Source of the DNA: Sialis fuliginosa
Lineage: Eukaryota; Arthropoda; Insecta; Megaloptera; Sialidae
Assembly (NCBI GenBank): GCA_961205875.1
Contig: OY540816.1
Span: forward strand, 1,364,001 to 1,428,000
Reading direction: 5' to 3'
DNA: 64,000 nt
Shown here: piece after piece, positions 1 to 13,199 of the stretch
Position numbering within the stretch: position 1 is the stretch's first letter
Layout: each line of letters opens with the position of its first letter
Made by a program: the position numbers and the translations under genes
The notes under the pieces: generated by a model
Database searches by the model: none
The model's input: the letters and a program-made list of their open reading frames with translations, nothing else
Told to the model about the DNA's origin: nothing

Positions 1-84
1 TGAATAATCTTATCAGTTACAATAAAGGAAACATTGCATGACAACTAATATTACGATGGATTACTAGTTTTTTTTTGTCTTTTT

Positions 85-2611
85 TTAGTCACGTTTCTTT
101 GTTAAGCAGCTTTTTGTAGCGTTAGGGAAAGCATCCTTGTATTCTCGTACAACTTGTATTAAATACTGTTTTTGGTCTTCTTTAGTAGTCAAAATGTTAA
201 TGTAATCTTGAGTTAACTGAACTGCTCTTTCAGCTACATCATTAACAACTTGCAGATTATTTACAACATTCAAACCTTCTAAGTAATCATCATTAGTTGA
301 CCACGTTTCAACATCAAACTCTAAAAAATTTTTGTTTATGTTGAATCGATCAAAAAACTTTCTCGAATTAGAATTAATAAAAAAGTCAATATCTTTTTTT
401 TGTATGTTGATAATTTCACTGTCTGAGTTTACTACGTAGCGTTTAGGGGAATCAAAATCCATATTTTCATGGCGTTCTAATGCTTCAATCATTTTACGTT
501 TCATGGAAATTGGTATAGTTGGATCAAAAAAAGCTAGAGCAGCAGCTTCAGCATTTAAATACCACAAATGATTTTTAAATTTGTGCAAGACCGCTTCAGA
601 AAGTTTTTTATCAATCGTCTTATATTGATATACAGTTTTTACAAAATTTAAGTCTTGAGATGGAGCCGATGCTGCAAGAGGTGCCGTAAACCAAAATGGC
701 ACGTAAACAAATACTATGAATAAACAAATGTCCAAGAGACTTCGTTGTATTTCAGGATCCACCTCAAAAATGTCCCGGAAAATGTATATTTTGAGAGAAT
801 AAATCGCTTTTGACATCCAGCGAGCATGGTGAAATGCTCCTGGCTTATAAAATTTTATTTTATCAGCTTCCATCGTACCGAGAAAAATTTGACACAACTC
901 AAAAAGCTCTTTATAATCATCGCGAGGTAAAATTTCACTTAAAAAAATTTTGATCGTCTCATTTGTTTTTCCAACTTTTGTAAACAATTTCTTAGGAATT
1001 TTATTTCCTGTTAGACCATTTTTATATTTAGTTTGATCAACTTGATTCCAATTTTCTTGAAATTTTTTAAATAGAGGGACGTTTGGCCCATTAGTTCCCG
1101 GAATTTTCGTCACAAAAACACAATTCAAAACCAATTCGTAGATGTGATGCCTACAAGGTAAATACAAAAGATCTTTTTGTAACAACTGCTCTAAATTGAT
1201 TGCCGCTCCATTTCGATAACCAAGATTTGAAGCAGTAGTGTCGCAACAAATTGCTTGGACATTTTCAGATAACCCCCATTCTTGTATACTCTTGAAAATT
1301 TCCTGAGCCTGAGTAATTCCTCTTCCATCCAGTAATGCTGGTACGTTTAATATTCTTTCAACAGTCGTGCTTCGAATTATTATAGGTACTCGGTCAACCT
1401 TTTTACAAGATAGTCCATCAGGTATTAATTTTCCATCCCAATGAACCACCGCAGCTCCAACCTCAGCGTCACCAAATAACTTTTTCATCCGTTCAGCAGC
1501 GTCTTTCCGAATTTTCGACCTAAGTTCATTAAACGAAGTCTTGTTTAGAATTAAATTATCAGTATCTACTCCCAGGGCCATCGCGACAGCTGATATTATT
1601 CTCACGGAATTTCTGTAAGAAATCTTACAATTGTCAAGAGTAGTAACAACATGTTCCGTTAGGATATTTATTGTTCCTCTCTCATTTTTCACTTCATAAT
1701 TTCGTCCCTGTGCTTCAAACATTGAGGATGCGCTTTGCAAAGACATTGATGTCGATGTTTCGCCACTTAATGGTTGCTCCAATGTACTTTTTGCGCTCGG
1801 TGGTAAAGTTAGGTCTAAAAATTAAGTACAAAATAGTTATATAGTAAATTCTGTTTCAATTACTGATGTATCAATTACTCATCACATTTTTCATAAAATA
1901 AAATTTTCATACATAAAATAATTTAATTTATCGAGAGGTACAATCAAGCATTTGAATTAATTACCTGAATCTGAACGAAGTTTATCCGAGAGTGTTGAGT
2001 CGACATTATCAGATGTTGATCGAGCTTTATCAATAGATTGAGATGGAGTAGAATCAATATCTTCTTCAAAAACAAGTTTTTCTAAAATTAATAATAAAAT
2101 TAGTAACAAGGAATTCTAACTTTCAATCATTACATTTATTAATCATCAACTTACCAGGTGACTGAAAAGAATTATCACTTTGCTTAAAAACGTGTAAGTG
2201 ATACTTTCTTTCTGTTCTTTGATCATGTAAAAAATCTGCCGTGGCACTATCAGCTGTATTTTGAGCATCGCCATGAGCTATATCAAATAATTTTTCAAGA
2301 CATTCGGAAAACTTAAGCTCGCGATCTTGTTTTTTGTATTTTTGTAAATTTCTGTACGTGATATGAAGATTTTCTAATTTTTTTATACATCGATCTTTTT
2401 TTTGTACTGGAATCCCAGCTCTGCTCCAAAATTTGCACACTTCTTCTACAACTACTGAGTAACTGGCTGTAAGTGTTTTACTTTCTTGTCTGGTATGATA
2501 ATATAATAATTTTAGAACTTGTTTATTGGTTGGTAATTTATGACCGCTAATCGTGTCACTCGGTTCACCCAACAGAAACATTTTATCACGTAGAGTCACT
2601 GATTGATTCAT
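85..2611 (-). CDS. hAT-like transposase or domesticated transposase, three exons, 767 residues
   Basis: Three exons join in frame: 2611-2155, 2081-1965 and 1814-85. All introns have GT/AG ends and the joins are phase 1. The total is 2304 nt, giving 767 residues plus TAA, with ATG at 2611. The C-terminal two thirds reads as an RNase-H-fold transposase: HWDG with Asp near residue 318, CDTTASN with Asp near 383, CRHH (CxxH) at 412-415, and RWMSKAIY at 523-530, laid out as in hAT-type enzymes. A Glu near 614 in a helical stretch could be the third catalytic residue. The N-terminal part (1-152) contains FLHDQR and a basic segment and may be a DNA-binding region. No frameshift or internal stop is seen, unlike nearly every other transposon gene here. 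Similar multi-copy proteins are familiar from aphids and other arthropods, which is from memory. No clear terminal inverted repeats were found. Whether it is active or domesticated cannot be told. Confidence 0.75.
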
Positions 2612-4330
2612 TTTTATTTAATTAATTAAGTTAATAAATTCATTAAGATAATTAATTTTAAATTAAATAAGGATTTAATTGTTTAAATTATAAATCTGTA
2701 TGCTGAGTGTAACTGGTAAAGGTTAGAGTCGTAGAATTTGTTGATTTAATAAATTTTATAACTGAATCTAACACTTTTTACTACGTATAAATGTATTAAA
2801 ATAAAATCACTAAATGATTTAATTCGAAAATAGTTATAATTAATAGAAAAATTACTCGAAATTTGCTTATTCTTTTTAATTGAAACACATGTTTACAAAC
2901 ACCGAAAGATAATGAAACAATAACCTTAAACTATAATGCTGATCTATCGATAATAGATGGCGCAATATTAGTGTTTCACACTAAAATTGGTAAAGAAATA
3001 TCGTTTTATTGAAAAAAATACGGCTCTTGATCCTTTTTTAGTCAAAATCAAAAGGCGCAATTAGAATTGCGCCAGAGAAGATAGAAAAATTTGATTATAA
3101 ATTATTCGCATAACTTTAACCGCGTATAACTTTTAAAGGAATTTTAGCGAAAAAACCAAAGAGACCTTTTTTGTAGAGCGTAAAATTTTGTATTAGAATA
3201 CTTCTTTATCAAAGCTGTAGGTTCATTTGATTCGGAGATAAAAAATAAAATGCAAAAAGTACAAAAATCCCATGTTATTTAAATGGGAAAAGTAACATGA
3301 CACGGGCACGGTTTAACTTGAAAATTAAGAGCTTGTTTACGTTGGATAATTTTTTTTAGGGTAAAAACTAAAACTTCAGGGGGCGGCAGCAAAAAAAAAA
3401 TCAACTTGGGAAATAACGGACACCCTAATGAACATAGTCATTAATAAAATAAAATATTGAAATAATATAAATGAAAAATGACAATTGTATGCTATGACAG
3501 TTAAATTATTTCTATATTGTCCTCTACAAGGCAAAGTATCATAGAGACTCTTTAAGATATTTTAGAAAAATCATACCTGTTATAACTTTTATGACACAAA
3601 CTAAATATGTTTCCCAAAATTTTCCTACGACAGAACACTTCGGAAATCCTGAAATTTTATCTTGTCGCAGCATTTAAAACCATTGAATATTAATTTGGAT
3701 ATTTTTTGCGCTTAAACTGATAAGGCATACTTATACGTATTATATTGTATCCTCGACTTATGACCACGATAGGTTCCTAGACATCGGTCGTAAATAGAAT
3801 AACTCGTATGTCGAGTTTCATAAAAAAACGCGTACAATATGTACATATTTTTCCTTTTGACCTTTGCCTTGATGTGAAACGAATCACATTTTGTATACAT
3901 AACAAACAGTTGCGGATTCCCTAAAATATATACATGATTAATAATTACTTAATTACAAAAATATTAAGTAATGGTATTTTTTTATTTTCAAATTTAATGA
4001 ATAATTTCAAATATTTATGTTATTTATATAGTACAAAAATTCAATTAATAGTATTGTCACACACTTATATAGAGATTTAAAACATATCGTATTGCAGATT
4101 GTCAGTGGGGGCGGTCTCGATACAGAACCGCAAATGTTTGAGTAACAGATTAAATTTATATCAATTAGTTATCTTTTATAATAAAGTACTTGCCTATTTA
4201 TATTATATTTGGTTGTAAAGATTCCACTATTGGCTAAAGTCCTGTTTGAGAACATAGTGTTTAAAAATTGTGTCACTTGTGCCTGTTTGCTGGTACCAAA
4301 TTATTTGTAAATTATCATCACCAGCAATTT
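2612..4330. other. AT-rich stretch without recognised genes
   Basis: I see no coding exon, RNA gene or clear element end here. The first few hundred bases are the 5' flank of the hAT-like gene. Short open frames, for example at 3712-3900, lack codon bias or recognisable motifs. Confidence 0.5.
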
Positions 4331-4334
4331 GTAT

Positions 4335-5800
4335 AGATTTTCTTGTTATTTTCAATGGTTCAAACAAAACTGTTCATATTGTATAACATTATGTACTTAC
4401 ATGTTTGGAAATAACATTTTATGGATATTAGAAATAATTTGGTTTTTCTGCTTGTCATCTATCAATGCCTCATAAATATATTGATATTTTTAATTAACAT
4501 TTATCATAATTTTTAAATAAGTACTTCACATTAATAATTCTAAAATTGAATGAATTTTTTTCAAAAACTGTTTCATTTAAAATATTTAAAATTAGGTGCA
4601 TATGTATTACGTACCTATAACTTTTAAAATTATTTATTATTTCCATTTCTTCTTAATTTAATTAAAAACCTTATATTTGTACTGTTGTTCCGGAGTTTAA
4701 TCAAGATTTTATACATATCGTTATATATATTAAAAGCATTTTCTGCCTTTCTTATAAAATATATGTATAGATCGACAAATTACAGAACGTGTATTCAAAC
4801 GTTGACAGCTGTTTTTAAAATGCAACAAATACATTATATTTTTTCAAATTTGTATTATCTATCATTGACTTGTTTTAGTATTTGTCTTGAAAGTCTATTT
4901 TATTTTGTGTTTCTACATAATTATTTTCTACAAAATGAACAAATACCTAAATTACATATTATTAATTTTTACCTGAAATTACATTAACAAACATATTGTA
5001 TGTTTTCTAGATGCATTGATGTATATTAACAATTGACATTATTAATTCAACCGTTTACATCGTTTACAAGCTTTGGTATTTACGGCATTTGTATTGAATA
5101 TTAGCTACATAATATTTAAAAATAATAGAAAATATCACAAACGTTAATTATAATCTGAAACTATTTTGACAGTTTAAATTTTACCAACCTTGTCTATAAT
5201 CTTGAGTTCTTAAGTATATAAACAGTTACAATTGCTTTACAATATTTTTATAGATACTTTATCTTGTATTTCTAATGTATTTAAAGTATAAAATTAAAAA
5301 TGGCGACCTGTCAAATTTTTGTCAATAGTTCAAAAAAAATTGTTTCCATAACAATGACATTTGAAATTAATTTAGTAGATGAGTTAAAATAGATAAGATG
5401 TAACTTTGTGGCAATATTTTCACACCGTTAACAAATCTTTTTCAAAAATCAGACACGGGTTCATGGTTGTCAATTAACCAAAGTATTTGAAAAAAATTAA
5501 AAAAATCTAATATCGGTTTTCGTTTTGATACTTTTTTACATCAAAACTTTTTTTTCCTTTTTTTTTCATTTTTTTTAAATCTGAAATTTGAACCTTACAT
5601 TATATCGCCCAAGGAATATAAAAAAAATAATAAAAAAATTGTAACTTTTTTTTTTAAATTTGGGGGCCCCTTGTTACCCCATTTATAAACTTTTTCAAAA
5701 AAGGCCCACTAGTTGTTATTTTTTACCCCCAAGGCATGTATATACCAAATTTCAAGGTTCTCCGATGAGTGGAAATGGTCAAAAAAATGATTATCAGTCA
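4335..5800 (+). repeat. Dispersed repeat, copy 1 (about 1.5 kb)
   Basis: This stretch is related to 28930-30600 in the same orientation. The similarity is patchy in the AT-rich first kilobase and strong from about 5433, where a run beginning with CACGGGTTCATGGTTGTC is nearly identical to 30252 onward. The copies share the CCCCTTGTTACCCC block and the ATGAGTGGAAATGGTC block, then diverge near 5795. No coding potential is convincing. The element type is not recognised. Confidence 0.6.
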
Positions 5801-6084
5801 GTTATATTCGTTATATATAGTAGATATAGTAAAAACTACGTATGCAATACATGTATTATATATAAGTCGTGGATAAATCTAGTTTATACGACACGTCAGA
5901 CAAGTCAACCCGTCCGAACCTTGTCAGAGCGCGTCGCACATTAAGAGATAATTATCGATATATCAGATTTAACAAGTATGCGTTATCTAATCAATTACTG
6001 TATAATTTTAAATATCCAGAAAAATAGTGTGTTATAAATTATACTATGATGAGAACAATTATTTCAGTTAATAAATAAAATAGA

Positions 6085-6360
6085 TCATGACAGAGCTTTA
6101 GAAATTTTGGATACCGCTGGTGCTGTGGCAAATCTTTTTGCCAGTTTTCTAGACGTTCTATTATAGTCTTGTTTAGTGTAGTGAAAAAATGTGATGTTGG
6201 GAAACTTATTTTTGGCCCAGTTAAAAAGTTGAATAGAATTTAGATTAGCTTCATTCCCTTTGTCTTGTAAGCTACCTCGTGTTGCCTGACTCGTCATTGT
6301 TGCCGTTACTCCGTCACAAGACCCCTTGCCGTGAGCTGTAGCATTATTATGCCACTCTGC
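6085..6360 (-). pseudogene. Transposon-encoded protein fragment, HGKG-C-DG motif family
   Basis: A minus-strand exon begins after a TTTCTATTTAG acceptor at 6361 and runs open to a stop at 6085. It encodes AEWHNNATAHGKG followed by a CDG and a GSLQDKG block, then LFNWAKNKFPNI. This pattern resembles an insect repeat-associated protein family (WHFFATAHGKG...DGIGG...ASLQ), known to me from unannotated arthropod proteins. Upstream open pieces at 6390-6741 may belong to the same gene but I cannot recognise them. It is a partial copy with no start codon. Confidence 0.45.
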
Positions 6361-6741
6361 CTAAATAGAAATATCTTCTTCATGGTATACTAAATTAACC
6401 ATTTGATATCGATTTTTGAAGTGTTGCACTGCTCCATCCGACATATAAAATTGTCATGTGTTGTAATGTGACCAACACAGTCAAAACAAAGTCCTGATGT
6501 GATACAATCTTCTACTATTTCATCTGAAGGTTCCTCATTTGTAATGATTATTCTTTTCATCATCCAACTTGCTTGGTAATAAAACACTATTTTTATTGGA
6601 ACCATTATCTAAACATTGTAAACGTATTTTAATAAAATAATAATTATCTGCTACATAGTACGTACCATTTATATTAATCTTTTTACTAAAAATCTTATTT
6701 TCTTTTTCTTTCATACATAAAATTTTAGGATTGCTTATCAC

Positions 6742-7546
6742 TTTTTTTTCAGCCTTGCATTTTATTTTTTTCTTTAAGGTATTACCATTGCGACAGTCGT
6801 AGCAAAAAGTTTATGCTTTTATACAGTACAATTAGTATTGGAATCGTTATTTATAAGCCCAAAACTTTTTGCTGTTTATGTACCGAACGAGTATTATCCA
6901 CTATGCATATAGAGCGTCGTACTTGAAATATTACATTGTTTGTTAAAATATAAAGTATTTTCGTATGCCGTTCTATATAGATGAATGCTAATGCGGACCA
7001 CTTAAGTAGTCAAGATTTCTTGGCGACGTTCTATTCAGTATTTGTTTGGATGACCACATTCAGCAACTCAGTGGTGGCGTTCGAAAAAAAATAGTTTAAA
7101 AAAAATAATTTATACACAAGCTGATTGTAAAAATAACAATACGATTTTTATGTTATTTTTTTTATAAATAAATTTAATGCAGAAAATAATTTTTTAGGCA
7201 CAATCTTAGGTATAAAGTATGTTTAACAAGTCTTACAAAGATAATTTTATATTTCCATCATATATAAATTATATAAATAACAGTCATAAGAACAAACTAA
7301 TCACATTTTTTTAAAATTATTCTTGCATAGATTAAACGAAAGGAATAAAATAATTATCAAATTTAACTACTACAAATTGAAAAAGTTATCAATAAAATAT
7401 ATATCTAAAGAATACAATAATAATTATGCAGTAAATCAACATAAAATCTAATTGTTTTTGAAAACATAACTATTATATGTTGTTGATAATTTTAGATCGG
7501 TTAGTTAATCAAGGTTTACCGTTTACTTTTTTTGACAAAAAATGAC
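6742..7546. other. Non-coding AT-rich gap
   Basis: Between the two minus-strand transposon gene fragments I see no exon or RNA gene. The stretch probably belongs to decayed transposon DNA. Confidence 0.4.
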
Positions 7547-8330
7547 TTAATCCGGCTTGACTTTTTTCATATCAGAAATGTCATACATTTGTGTGGAAGT
7601 TTTGTCCATCTAAGAAACATAAAAAAAAAATCAAATATTATATAAAAAATGAAAGTAGGAATTTAGTTTGATTTCCTTACATTAGATTCAAAATGATCCA
7701 CTTCATCTACTTCGACAGTAACAACTTCTTCTCCAACTGTTAAATTATCAAACTCTGTATCAAAGACCGAGTCAAAATTGCTAACACTGTTTTTATGTGG
7801 TATGTTTTCGTCCATATTATTACCATTTAAAGCACGTTGTTCCTAATTAAAAGAAAATAATAAAATCTGCCTTGGTATGATTTTTACTGCATAATCTAAC
7901 GTACCTCATTCACAGTAGAAATTCCTTTCAAATATTTATATGTATTATATAACAACAAAAAGTCTTCAGAATATGAGCAGTTGCTTTGTTCGATATTATC
8001 AAACTGATCAACTTTGGCAGTACCAATAATTTCCGTAAAATTCAATAGGTTCATAGTTATTTCATTTTTTTCATTTCCACTACATAATATTGGATTGTTT
8101 ATATCATAGTGTTCTTTTGGGGCTAATGAGGATTTTCCTAGACATTTTGTGTAGTTTATGGAATTAGCATTGAACGGATAAAGTCCACAGGCGCGGAAAC
8201 CATTTATTATTGTATCTTTTTGAATATAGGTATCCACCACCTTTTTTAGTAATGTTGAAAAATGCCTTTTACTGAATTGCTGGCCAATGTTACACATTCT
8301 CCAGCGTTGCACTTCTTTTATCCAACCCAA
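7547..8330 (-). pseudogene. Pogo/Tigger-type (DDE_1) transposase, last three exons, 5' truncated
   Basis: Three exons join in phase 0: 8330-7905, 7842-7681 and 7609-7547. The donors are GTACGT and GTAAGG, the acceptors end in TAG, and the final stop is TAA. The first piece carries WIKEVQRWR, then NGFRACGLYPF and NYTKCL. These match the C-terminal part of DDE_1/pogo-like transposases (WKKEVQ-WR, NGFR-CGLYPF). The following exons are acidic tail sequence ending in a Lys-rich decapeptide. The catalytic core and DNA-binding domain are missing, because at 8331 the coding sequence abuts another repeat beginning TAGAGGTGTAAAAG. The surviving exons are open, so the truncation looks fairly recent. Confidence 0.75.
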
Positions 8331-8468
8331 TTAGAGGTGTAAAAGTAACGAAAAAAAGCGTACTCGTTACTTTCGTATCATTACGTTACTCGTTACTTCT
8401 GATACCTCATAACATGCTATATTATGTTAGAGCAACGAATCGAGTCGTATTTGCGTACGCGTACACAG
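8331..8468 (+). mobile_element. hAT-like miniature element end, copy 1
   Basis: The segment starts TAGAGGTGTAAAAGTAACG and is repeated at 47280-47443. It contains GTAACG and CGTTAC motifs in both orientations, as in subterminal repeats of hAT miniature elements, and AGAGGTGTAAAAG resembles a hAT terminus. It abuts and truncates the pogo-type transposase. The right end is not found. From 8470 to 8935 nothing else is recognised. Confidence 0.5.
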
Positions 8469-8935
8469 AGCCGTGTACATTTTGCGAGGCCTTGGCGGTA
8501 AAAAAATTTGCACTGACAAAAAAAAATAAAAATAAAAAAAGTCAATAATAAAATTATATGTCTGTAATCTGCAAAAAAGCAAAAATCTCATTCCGAAATA
8601 ATATATCATTTAATGGATTTTTCTATTTTTTCCATGCAAAATTGATCAGACTTATGTTCCAATTATTCTAAATTTAGTTTGATTGATTTAATAGGTCTAG
8701 AATTATGTTTTAATTACAAGTGAACTGTTGACGGAATCTACTAAATTTACAATGACTTTACTATTTTGAAAACTTTATCCCTGTTGTTATATCACAATAA
8801 CATCGCAATCCATTATGCATCGATTTTAATGAAAAAGCAACAAATAGGTGTCGAAAATTATTTATTGACAATAAAATTTAAACAAATTTCTAACGCAACG
8901 TAAAAATAGTTTTGCTTAAATGAAATTAAACATAA

Positions 8936-9626
8936 AAAACGGCCAAGTGCGTGTTGGGCACGCACATGATAGGTTTCCGTAGTCATTACGATTTATAAAG
9001 AAGAGTTATTTCAACGGACACTCTGATAACGACATTTAAATGCAAATATGTCGTGACTGATCAAAAGATCATTTAACATTTTTTGTTGCATTTTAGGAGA
9101 CCTATCCAATGACCCCCACTCAATGGGATATATGAAAAAAAATGTGATTTCACTTTTTAGTCTATGGGAGGGGGGTCCAAAATAATTTTGACAGTGTTCG
9201 TTATAATTTTCAGTGGAAGTACTAATTAAAAGCTAGATTCTCGAATTTTTTCAGATTTTTTGAAAAGATAGTTTAGAAATTAAGGGGGGGGGGACGCTCT
9301 GATTACGATTTTGAACGCAAATATATCGTAACTGAAGGGTTAAAATCAAAATGTCATATAACATTTTTTATTGCATTTTAGGAGATCTATCTAATGACCC
9401 CACTCAATGGGGTAAGTGAAAAAAAAAATGTGAGTTCACTTTTCAGTCTATGGAAAGAAGGTCCAAAGAAATTTTTTTTTTCAAAAATCTTATCATTTCT
9501 GTTTTTGTGTTATCAGTCTTGGTCCGTATACCAAATTTCATCTTAATCGGCTTAAATTTTTTGAGGACGGACATGGCGAAACTATAAGGTTTCCTAGTGT
9601 TCTACGGAAACCTAAAAAAATATTAT
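8936..9626 (+). repeat. Interspersed repeat GGCCAAGTGCG...CTACGGAAACC, copy 1
   Basis: It begins CGGCCAAGTGCGTG, soon followed by GGTTTCCGTAG, and ends CTACGGAAACCTAAAAA. Its inner part has two tandem related blocks (ATCCAATGACCCC and ATCTAATGACCCC). A second copy at 24961-25528 lacks the 5' part. Very abundant lepidopteran repeats have the same opening and the mirrored GGTTCCGTA / ACGGAACC ends. This is recalled knowledge, and the class is not certain. Confidence 0.65.
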
Positions 9627-10300
9627 AAGTATAAATGTTAAATAAGTTTTATATCTACATTCCAACAACAAATATGCTTCCGTTAGTAAAAATTTCACGC
9701 CTGTCACTGTCGCAATGTGCCCGTAGCGTCAATTACTCAACTTTAATCATTAAAACATTTAAATAAATAAACTTTAACCGACGACCGATCACAAATCAGT
9801 TTATAGTTCAAATTTTCGAAACAAACATTACGAAATAATTTCATTGTATTGTTTTCTATGCGCGTTAGTCAATAACTTATACATAACTGTGAATTCGTAT
9901 GTTTGTGTTATATTACTTATTTGTATTTTTTTTTAAATGCCAAAAACTGTTAGTTTTATCACATACGAATTATCACATACTGTATGCCCTGTATGTGAGA
10001 ATAGAGACACTTTAATAAATTTATTAAAGTGTATATTATATATTATATGTAGGTAACAATGTGAATTGTCGTCCACGCCATCTTACAATCAAAATCGACG
10101 AAAACAAAATTTTAACGGATTTTTGACGGAATTTTTTGTTACGCTAGACGGAATTTTTTGTTACGCTAGACGGAATTTTAAAATTATAGTTGGCAACACT
10201 GATATTATGTGATGTTTTGATAGCGCAGATATATTAATTAATTAATTTTAGTGTTAATTTAATTATTTAATAATATCATTATTAGTGAATTTGAACAAAT
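9627..10300 (+). repeat. Dispersed repeat upstream of the MULE gene, copy 1
   Basis: It matches 25529-26480 (interrupted by a hAT miniature element) and, in its last 180 bases, 32115-32296. It contains a direct duplication of ACGGAATTTTTTGTTACGC near 10130 and 10150, then GTTGGCAACACTG at 10190. It may be the 5' region of the element whose transposase begins at 10562. That is an inference from position only. Confidence 0.5.
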
Positions 10301-10561
10301 TTAAGCAATAATCAAAATGCTACAGTACCAATCAGATCACTTATAATACATTTAAATTTGCAAAATGGAAACGATGTAAAACATCATCTGATTTGTTGAT
10401 TTTAAAATGTTAATTATTTGAAATTTGTTGATAATGCCAATAATGCGTAAAGTATTTTTTCTTATTTAGTGTGTTGTGATTTTTGATAACATACATATAA
10501 TATTTTAATATTATTTATAATTCATTCATTTTGGTATTTATTTAATATTTTAAAGTGAATA

Positions 10562-13198
10562 ATGGATCAGAAGAAAAATTTAAACATTGAACTTATGGCT
10601 TTCTTAGGAAATAACGTTAAAAATGCTGATGATTTTAAAAGTATGGCAAAAAATTCTTTATTTGGTGTTGCTGCAGAAATATTTTTAAATACAAACAACA
10701 TAAGTGCCATTAAAATACTGCATTACATCTACACGAATAATTGATCTCAAACAAAAAGTTAATGATTTTTTGGAAAAAAGAAGTGTCGTCATAAAAGAGA
10801 TTCCTCAGTCATTTAATAATGTCGATGATTTAGAATTTATGTATTCCAAGACTGACGATGTAGAATTAAGTACCGTTGACAATACTGAAAATAATAAGTT
10901 TGTAATAAATTCTGAATTCAAGATTGTCTTTGAAGAGTTATTTTTAGTGATTGATGGTAAAATAACATTCAAGAAAACATATATGCCTTATTTAATAAAT
11001 TTTATCAGTGAAGTATATAATAAATGTGAATTGAATATCGTATCGAAAAGAATAAACCATAAAACCGCTGTAATATACTTACAATGCTTACATCAAAATT
11101 GTCGCCGAGCAAAATGCATTGTAGAATTCGATACGATTTCTGAAGATGATTACGTAATAGCAAATATCTTTATTACTGGTGATCTACAACATGATTTCAT
11201 CAAATTCAAGCAAATCAGATCAGTTCGTAGAACAGAAACTAAAAGAGAACTACTTTTTAAGAAACCATATGCGTTTCGCAAAGAAAGTATCTTGCAATCC
11301 GATACTGCTTTGCTTAAGATAAATACTGCACCGGGGTTAGCTACAGATGCTACTATCAGGCAAATAAGAGTGGAGACATTGGCACAAAATGATATGTATA
11401 AAGATGATGCTGCAGATTTGTTGGATCTGACATTGCAAAATAAGTTTAGAGAAATGATAAGGGGATGTATGCATTTTCAATTCTGGCCAGATTGGATTTG
11501 CGATACAGCAATAAATTTATATAAAAAAAATAAACAGCTTACGTTATATTTAGACGCAACTGGATCAGTCGCCAGTTCACAACTCGGATTACATTTCGTC
11601 TTGGACGACTCATTTTTACCGATATGCAGTACGTAGAAACGGTTAACCATTTAACCGTGTTGTAACTGATTTCAGTTGGGCACTTATAACGGCCACGCTT
11701 TATTCATTCAATCAACTGGAAGTACCAGAATATATTGAGAAATGTTATGAATGCTTAACACAGTGTGACGGAACTTTACCTAAGGTAACAATCCACATGT
11801 GTGTTGCCCATTTTACTAAACTGATTGTCAGTAACGCTGTGGAATCAGCTGGTAAGAGAAACAAAGTTTTGAAAAACTTTAATTGGTGTAGTGTTAAATA
11901 TTTTGCATTCAGTCATTTTTGTAATATTTTGGAAAGTGAAAAAAAAATCACTTCAGTACAAAAATCAATTACATATCTTTCAGAGGAGGGAATTTATAAT
12001 GAAATTGAAAATACAGAATATAGTGCAGATGAAAAAAATGAATTGGTATGCAGTTTTGATCAAAAAAGAATGTACGAAAAAAGTAAATTCTACATTGACT
12101 TCAAGACTATACGTTTAAATTGTAAAGTACTCGATGAATATGCTGAATTCACAGAAAATAATGACTTATACTGCCCCCTCTTTTTGGACAAATGTTTGAA
12201 AAAGTACATGCTATATCTGCCGTTTTGGTCGACTTTATTATTAAGGGGGCAGACCCAGTTGGAATTTCGAAGAAATCAATTTTTTTGCATTTTCTCAAAG
12301 TAGAATATTTCAAAAGTATTCTCTGAAAATTTCAGACAAATGTCCTGTCCATAGGCGATTCAGTTTCAGTTCCAAAATAAATTTTTTATCTGCATGCAAT
12401 TCGTACTCAAAACTTTAAACGCGTTTTTCTCGAAACCATGTTTTCGAAGTCGGTGATCACTGTAACTTGAGAACGGCTTTGCCGATTGGTTTGAAATTTT
12501 TCTCATTTATTCTATACACAATTGTCCTCAGAATGAACGAAGGATTTTTTGTTTGGACGATTATTTTTTTTTTATAGCCGAAAATTCGAGTGAAATTTTA
12601 GCGAATAAAGAATTTTGACTTTCAATATTCGTCATTTTGTGAAAATTCAAAAATTTTCAAATCCTTTCATTCATCTGGAGCATTATGTCATTAGCTAATG
12701 ATCCCTTATGTTTTTTTTTAATTTCAGATGATCTAGTGACGAGCAGCAGTGATCACGGCAAAACACTTTTTTTTGGACCCCTCCCAAATTTGCTGTATCT
12801 CACTTATTTTTTAATATTTTGCCATAAAAAAATTACAATGTTTTCTGTAAATACATATCTTTCATGTGGAAAAACATTTGTTATTAATTATTTTAATGCG
12901 TGGCCAAAAAAAATCCTAAAAAAGAGCTTTTTTTGGAAGTACCAACTGGGTCTACCCCCTTAAATGAAAACGAACGCCTTCTGTCGAAGCATGGTTTCGT
13001 ACAGTTAAACATACTGTTTTAGATGATTCAAGAAATTTTAAAGCGTCTCGATTTCTACGTCTAATATGTGAACACATGGAAAAAATTCAAAAAGAAATTG
13101 TGTATAAAATTCCAAAAAACACAAGAAGGGTCCCAAAGTACATAGAAAAATGGAGGAAAACTGCTAAGTGTTTAAATCGCAAAGAAAATAAATATTAA
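10562..13198 (+). pseudogene. MULE (NOF/Mutator-like) transposase, disrupted
   Basis: The coding traces run in order with frame changes. 10562-10741 has a possible start ATG at 10562. 10704-11636 carries LYLDATGSV, with Asp codon at 11553. The trace from about 11656 carries VVTDFSWALI, with Asp codon at 11668, and CVAHFTK at 11800. The C-terminal piece at 12980-13198 begins SVEAWFRTVK and ends in TAA. The DAT, TDFSWA, CxxH and SVEAWF blocks are typical of NOF-FB/Mutator-like transposases. The two Asp motifs are unusually close, and a stop lies at 11644, so sequence between them is lost. A 715-bp insert (12245-12959) interrupts the gene. The enzyme is dead. Inverted copies of a sequence of about 100 bp lie at 10320-10420 and 14480-14590, outside the gene on both sides. 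Confidence 0.7.
12245..12959. mobile_element. Miniature element with TTAA target duplication inside the MULE gene
   Basis: The ends are GGGGGCAGACCCAGTTGG and its complement with one mismatch (CCAACTGGGTCTACCCCC). TTAA flanks it at 12241-12244 and 12960-12963. A TTAA duplication suggests the piggyBac superfamily, although the GGGGG terminus is not its usual start. It has no transposase; an open frame at 12685-12963 runs through the right end and is not a gene. Confidence 0.65.
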
Positions 13199-13199
13199 A

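Noticed and set aside
4685..4987. A 100-codon open frame
   Set aside because: AT-rich, hydrophobic by composition, no homologous block, and it lies in a dispersed repeat.
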